From assembly GCA_024710445.1 (NCBI GenBank), contig JANJUT010000149.1, positions 1 through 8,888 of the forward strand: a stretch of DNA of 8,888 bases, written 5' to 3'. The notes beneath the pieces were generated by a model, which did no database searches, was not told the origin of the DNA, and saw only the letters and a list, made by a program, of their open reading frames with translations. Source of the stretch: Thiobacillus sp. (lineage in GTDB: Bacteria > Pseudomonadota > Gammaproteobacteria > Burkholderiales > Thiobacillaceae). The number at the start of each line of letters is the position of its first letter. The first letter of the stretch is position 1. Position numbers and translations under genes: made by a program. Of this stretch, positions 6,085-8,888 are shown in pieces.

Positions 6085-7007
6085 CAGCGTCCCCCTCCCA
6101 GTCGTTTTTCCAGTTCATTTTCGGAAGGCAACGAAAACCCGAGTGAACGCGCAACCTGTTCATTGATCGAGACACTGAAATACGCCGGGTAAGTGGGTGA
6201 CGGCAAACGGATGGACGGGCTGCGCAGGACGCTGCGCACCCATTCCGCGGCCTGGCGGCCAATCTGCGCCGGACTGGAGTGCAGTGACAACAAGGCACCC
6301 GCACGCGTCAGCGAACGTGAATAGCCCAGCACCGGATCGCGGTAACGATAGGAAGTCAGAAACAGGCTTTGCGCGGTATTGCGGTTGAATATCAGCGGGT
6401 CCGGTACTGCCAGCAACAAATCCACTTCCGACAACACGGTTTCAAGCGGCGTGATCAGCCGATCGTTTTCATCCAGCAACACATGCATCAGCCCCAATTG
6501 CTGTAAACGCAGGGATTCGCCCAGCTCGCTCACGATCCCTTCCTGATCATCACTCAGCAGAACCCCCACGCGTCGCACGTCGGGCAGGGCCAGCCGGATC
6601 AACTGCGCCTGGCGGTCGAAAGGCTGATCGATATAGATGGCCGACGCGCTGCGGCGCCCCTCAGTCAAACGGGCACGCCCGGTTTTGAGATACCACGCCC
6701 GTGGCACCAGCACCGCCAGCACAGGCGGGCGATTGGCCAACGCAGACAGCGATTCGGCCGACCGCACGCCAACGGCAACGGCCAGACGCGTGTCCTGCAA
6801 CGAGTCTTGTGTCAGTCGTTCAGCGTATACCCGGTCGACTTCATGACCACTGTCGTCGAGATAGGCACGTACAACCTGGTACACTTCCTGATAAGGGGCC
6901 GTATCATCGCTCAGCACCACCGTGACCCGTGCTGCGGCCGACAACCCCGCCATTCCCATCAAGCAGACAAAGAGCAGCAGCAACCCGGACAGGCGCCGCC
7001 ATTTCAT
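6084..7007 (-). CDS. Periplasmic ABC-type substrate-binding protein (ABC_sub_bind/COG2984-like) without transporter
   Basis: A 307-residue exported protein. The N-terminus MKWRRLSGLLLLFVCLMG is a classic signal peptide with likely cleavage after SAA/SAAA near residues 25-26. No lipobox cysteine is seen, so it should be soluble in the periplasm. The two-lobed type I binding-protein pattern is visible: VTVVLSDD at the mature start, QPFDRQAQLIRLALPDVRRVG (about 128-148), LLLAVPDPLIFN (about 197-208), GALLSLHSSPAQIGRQAAEW (about 237-256) and the family's closing VSINEQVARSLGFSLP (279-294). ATG 7007 is chosen for the clean signal peptide. An in-frame TTG at 7037 overlaps the dnaQ stop and would add 10 residues; it cannot be excluded. 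No ABC permease or ATPase is adjacent. Instead its stop overlaps the start of the GGDEF-EAL gene, so the likely job is ligand sensing for that protein. The ligand cannot be read from the sequence. Confidence 0.85.
   Translation of the reverse strand: MKWRRLSGLLLLFVCLMGMAGLSAAARVTVVLSDDTAPYQEVYQVVRAYLDDSGHEVDRVYAERLTQDSLQDTRLAVAVGVRSAESLSALANRPPVLAVLVPRAWYLKTGRARLTEGRRSASAIYIDQPFDRQAQLIRLALPDVRRVGVLLSDDQEGIVSELGESLRLQQLGLMHVLLDENDRLITPLETVLSEVDLLLAVPDPLIFNRNTAQSLFLTSYRYRDPVLGYSRSLTRAGALLSLHSSPAQIGRQAAEWVRSVLRSPSIRLPSPTYPAYFSVSINEQVARSLGFSLPSENELEKRLGGGR
6091..6100 (-). promoter_or_regulatory. Strong ribosome-binding site for the GGDEF-EAL gene
   Basis: On the minus strand TGGGAGGGGG precedes the ATG at 6084, with the GGAGG core (6098-6094) 9 bases upstream. 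It lies within the last codons of the substrate-binding-protein gene, where it encodes the GGG of the C-terminal LGGGR. It fixes the ATG start and, with the TGATG overlap, indicates translational coupling of the two genes. Confidence 0.7.
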
Positions 7008-7033
7008 CCACCAGATTTGTGACGATCCAAACG

Positions 7034-7765
7034 TCAAACCGTGCCCCCGCTTGCGACCGGCTCATCTGTCCCTGGCGCCGCGCCCCACAGACACACGCCC
7101 TTGCTTTCCTTGGCGATGGCTTCAAGCAGTGCTGCGTGTGCTTCCAGGTCGTCACTCGATGCCGGCTGCAGGACAGGCTTGGGGCGCATCCGCGCGGCCG
7201 CCTGGTCAGCCTGGGCGCTGCGCGCCTCCAGGCCGATCGACAGACTTTCCTGTCCCCGCGTCAAAGCCAGATACACCGCCGCCAGCAGTTCGCAGTCGAC
7301 CAATGCGCCGTGCAGGGTACGCGCCGCATTATCGACGCCGTAGCGTTTGCACAATGCATCCAGATTATTGCGTTGCCCCGGGTGCAGGGACTTCGCCATG
7401 GCCAGGGTGTCGATCACGCCATCGCACCAGGTATTCAGCGGCTGCATCCCGAGCAGGCGCAATTCCATGTTGAGAAAGCCCACGTCAAATGGCGCGTTGT
7501 GAATGATGAGTTCGGCACCCTGAATGAAATCGACGAACTCGCGCGCGATATCGGTAAAGCGTGGCTTGTCCTGCAGGAATTCGGGGGTAATGCCATGCAC
7601 CTGCATCGCGCCGGCATCGATATCGCGATCCGGGTTGACATACCGGTGCAAATGGTTGCCGGTCAACCGCCGGTTGACCATCTCAACCGCTGCAACTTCA
7701 ATGATGCGGTGCCCCTGATTGGGATCCAGTCCAGTGGTTTCAGTATCAAGGATGATTTGTCGCAT
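7034..7765 (-). CDS. dnaQ: DNA polymerase III epsilon subunit (3'-5' proofreading exonuclease)
   Basis: DnaQ proofreads for the replicative polymerase as part of the alpha-epsilon-theta core. The 243-residue length matches the family. The DEDDh exonuclease residues are present: D7 and E9 in ILDTETTG (Exo I), D94 in HNAPFDVGF (Exo II), and H152 and D157 in LHGALVDCELLA (Exo III). After the nuclease domain, QESLSI (172-177) sits at the position of the beta-clamp-binding QTSMAF of the Escherichia coli protein. A flexible linker and a C-terminal segment follow, ending CLWGAAPGTDEPVASGGTV, the region that in the family contacts the alpha subunit. The ATG at 7765 is 9 bases after the rnhA stop. Its TGA overlaps a possible TTG start of the next gene. 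In E. coli rnhA and dnaQ are divergent; here they share one direction. Confidence 0.97.
   Translation of the reverse strand: MRQIILDTETTGLDPNQGHRIIEVAAVEMVNRRLTGNHLHRYVNPDRDIDAGAMQVHGITPEFLQDKPRFTDIAREFVDFIQGAELIIHNAPFDVGFLNMELRLLGMQPLNTWCDGVIDTLAMAKSLHPGQRNNLDALCKRYGVDNAARTLHGALVDCELLAAVYLALTRGQESLSIGLEARSAQADQAAARMRPKPVLQPASSDDLEAHAALLEAIAKESKGVCLWGAAPGTDEPVASGGTV
7661..7679. repeat. Perfect 8-base-arm palindrome within dnaQ
   Basis: GGTCAACC-GCC-GGTTGACC forms two exactly complementary 8-base arms with a 3-base spacer, located about 90-100 bases into dnaQ over the codons for VNRRLT. It could form a stable hairpin in DNA or mRNA or serve as a protein site. Equally it may be an accident of codon choice. 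No second copy was noticed by eye elsewhere in the window. Confidence 0.45.
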
Positions 7766-7774
7766 GAGCCGATA

Positions 7775-8221
7775 TCAGTAGGGTGATGCCTGCAACACGC
7801 CCTGGTTGGCCAAGGCATCCGCGCGTTCGTTTTCAGGGTGGCCGGCATGGCCGCGCACCCACTTCCATTCAATCCGGTGCAACTGGCTCAGAGCATCCAG
7901 TTGCAGCCATAAATCCTGGTTCTTAACCGGCTTGCCGTCGGCCGTGCGCCAGTTACGGCGTTTCCAGCCGGCCATCCATTCGCTGATGCCCTTTTGCACA
8001 TATTGCGAGTCGGTATGCACTTCAACCGTGGAAGGCCGTTTCAGCGACTCCAGTGCACGGATCACCGCCATCATTTCCATGCGGTTGTTGGTAGTGTTGG
8101 CCTCACCCCCGCAAATTTCCTTGCGATGCCCAGCCGATACCAGCAGCGCGCCCCAGCCGCCATTGCCGGGATTGCCCTTGCAAGCGCCATCGCTATATAT
8201 ATAGATGGTGTCAGCGTTCAC
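7775..8221 (-). CDS. rnhA: Ribonuclease HI
   Basis: RNase HI cleaves the RNA strand of RNA-DNA hybrids, removing R-loops and replication primer RNA in the cytosol. The 148-residue protein has the full catalytic set: D11 in [12 protein letters not shown]49 in NRMEM, D71 in HTDSQY, H125 in [13 protein letters not shown] and D135. Each is offset by one from the E. coli residues D10, E48, D70, H124 and D134. The basic handle region [20 protein letters not shown] (82-101) is present too. The start is a GTG at 8221, and no other in-frame start lies near the conserved N-terminus. It overlaps the end of the methyltransferase gene by 11 bases and has only a weak ribosome-binding site, which suggests coupling to that gene. 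dnaQ begins 9 bases after its stop. The call is very secure. Confidence 0.97.
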   Translation of the reverse strand: MNADTIYIYSDGACKGNPGNGGWGALLVSAGHRKEICGGEANTTNNRMEMMAVIRALESLKRPSTVEVHTDSQYVQKGISEWMAGWKRRNWRTADGKPVKNQDLWLQLDALSQLHRIEWKWVRGHAGHPENERADALANQGVLQASPY

Positions 8222-8888
8222 GACGTGTCCGATATTGTTTGAGATTGACCACTTTGGCTGCAGGCGATAATAAACGCTGCGCCACCGGCATTTTCCACTC
8301 GGGCTGAATAATATTCATGCCCTGCACCCGCTTCACCGCCTGCAGGAAATAGACGCCGCCACCCATGGCCCACCAGCGATCCCCTGCCGGCTCCATGAAA
8401 CGCAGACGCCGCAGCCAGTTCTCGCGGTTGATGGGGGGACGATAGCAACACATGCTGCCCGCCGCCACCTCAAGTCCCAGCAAGGCCATCCAGTCCTTCA
8501 CCCGCGAAATATTCAGGAAATTGCCGTTCCACGGGTAACCCCGCTCGCTACCCTGCAGGGCCCGCGCCAGCCCCCACAGACTGCGTGGATTGAATCCGGC
8601 CATCACCAGGCGGCCTTCCGGACGCAACACGCGCTCGGCCTCGCGCAACACCTGGTGCGGATTGGAACTGAACTCAAGCACATGCGGAAGCAGCAGCAGA
8701 TCAAGCGACTGGCACTCGAATGGCAAGAACATGGGATCGGACCGCACCTGTGCCGGCGCTTCCACTGCGCACGTCACCCGCAGCGGAATGCGGCTGTTGC
8801 GCAAGAAATCAATCTGCGGCAACCCGATCTGGACAGCATTGAAGCCGAACACATCCGACACCGCGTGGTCAAAGTATCGCAGTTCACG
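8211..8888 (-). CDS. YafS-like class I SAM-dependent methyltransferase (5' end outside window)
   Basis: A cytosolic protein of the methyltransferase type 11 class, of which 225 residues are visible. The frame stays open to the window edge ([17 protein letters not shown]), so the GTG at 8861 is not the real start and roughly 20-40 residues are missing. Fold-specific segments are [10 protein letters not shown] (about 49-57), [13 protein letters not shown] (61-73, acidic post-II/motif IV region) and [20 protein letters not shown] (80-99). The normal glycine-rich SAM loop is replaced by VQIGLPQID (19-27), a degenerate version that I recall as typical of this family. The E. coli neighbour gloB-yafS-rnhA-dnaQ gives the same context, and the next gene upstream here would be predicted to be gloB. 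The substrate is unknown. The C-terminal tail is basic and overlaps the start of rnhA. Confidence 0.87.
   Translation of the reverse strand, partial: RELRYFDHAVSDVFGFNAVQIGLPQIDFLRNSRIPLRVTCAVEAPAQVRSDPMFLPFECQSLDLLLLPHVLEFSSNPHQVLREAERVLRPEGRLVMAGFNPRSLWGLARALQGSERGYPWNGNFLNISRVKDWMALLGLEVAAGSMCCYRPPINRENWLRRLRFMEPAGDRWWAMGGGVYFLQAVKRVQGMNIIQPEWKMPVAQRLLSPAAKVVNLKQYRTRRER

Noticed and set aside
6929..7786. 285-codon plus-strand frame opposite dnaQ
   Set aside because: Antisense to dnaQ with all exonuclease motifs in place; no recognisable protein features of its own.
8193..8204. CTATATATATAG palindrome as an internal promoter -10 in rnhA
   Set aside because: No -35-like hexamer lies at 16-18 bases on the minus strand, and the sequence is explained by the IYIYS codons near the rnhA start.

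Overview
The window is a GC-rich, gene-dense chromosomal segment, most likely from a betaproteobacterium (Nitrosomonadales/Gallionella/Thiobacillus-like by protein flavour). That placement is inferred from reading the proteins, not from a search. I see no tRNA, rRNA, CRISPR array, transposase or phage gene.

Left part, plus strand (1-3814): the 3' half of mfd (transcription-repair coupling factor) is followed after 7 bases by a DUF1015-family gene. A 240-base, relatively AT-rich spacer then carries a good sigma-28 (FliA) class promoter match that reads into an orphan flgM (anti-sigma-28). FlgM's start should be the GTG at 3155, because the promoter covers the upstream GTG. A 132-base spacer with a nested inverted repeat leads to a 72-residue CopZ-like heavy-metal-binding protein with no copper ATPase or regulator beside it.

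Middle (3815-3990): the gap between the convergent metal-chaperone and c-di-GMP genes is almost entirely framed by a 24-base imperfect inverted repeat (21/24 identical). The repeat bounds a 169-base unit that resembles a MITE-like element or a very long stem-loop. Its right arm supplies the stop codon of the c-di-GMP gene. This is the least expected structure in the window.

Right part, minus strand (8888 down to 3991): five tightly packed genes read in one direction. They are a YafS-like methyltransferase (5' end outside the window), rnhA (overlapping it by 11 bases), dnaQ (9-base gap), a periplasmic ABC-type substrate-binding protein without any ABC permease or ATPase, and a membrane-bound sensor-HAMP-GGDEF-EAL protein whose start overlaps the preceding stop (TGATG). 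Methyltransferase-rnhA-dnaQ is a familiar proteobacterial neighbourhood. The substrate-binding protein plus GGDEF-EAL pair appended to it looks like a two-gene ligand-to-c-di-GMP signalling module, analogous in design to NspS-MbaA. Together with flgM, the window carries two potential control points for motility, but no other flagellar gene is present.
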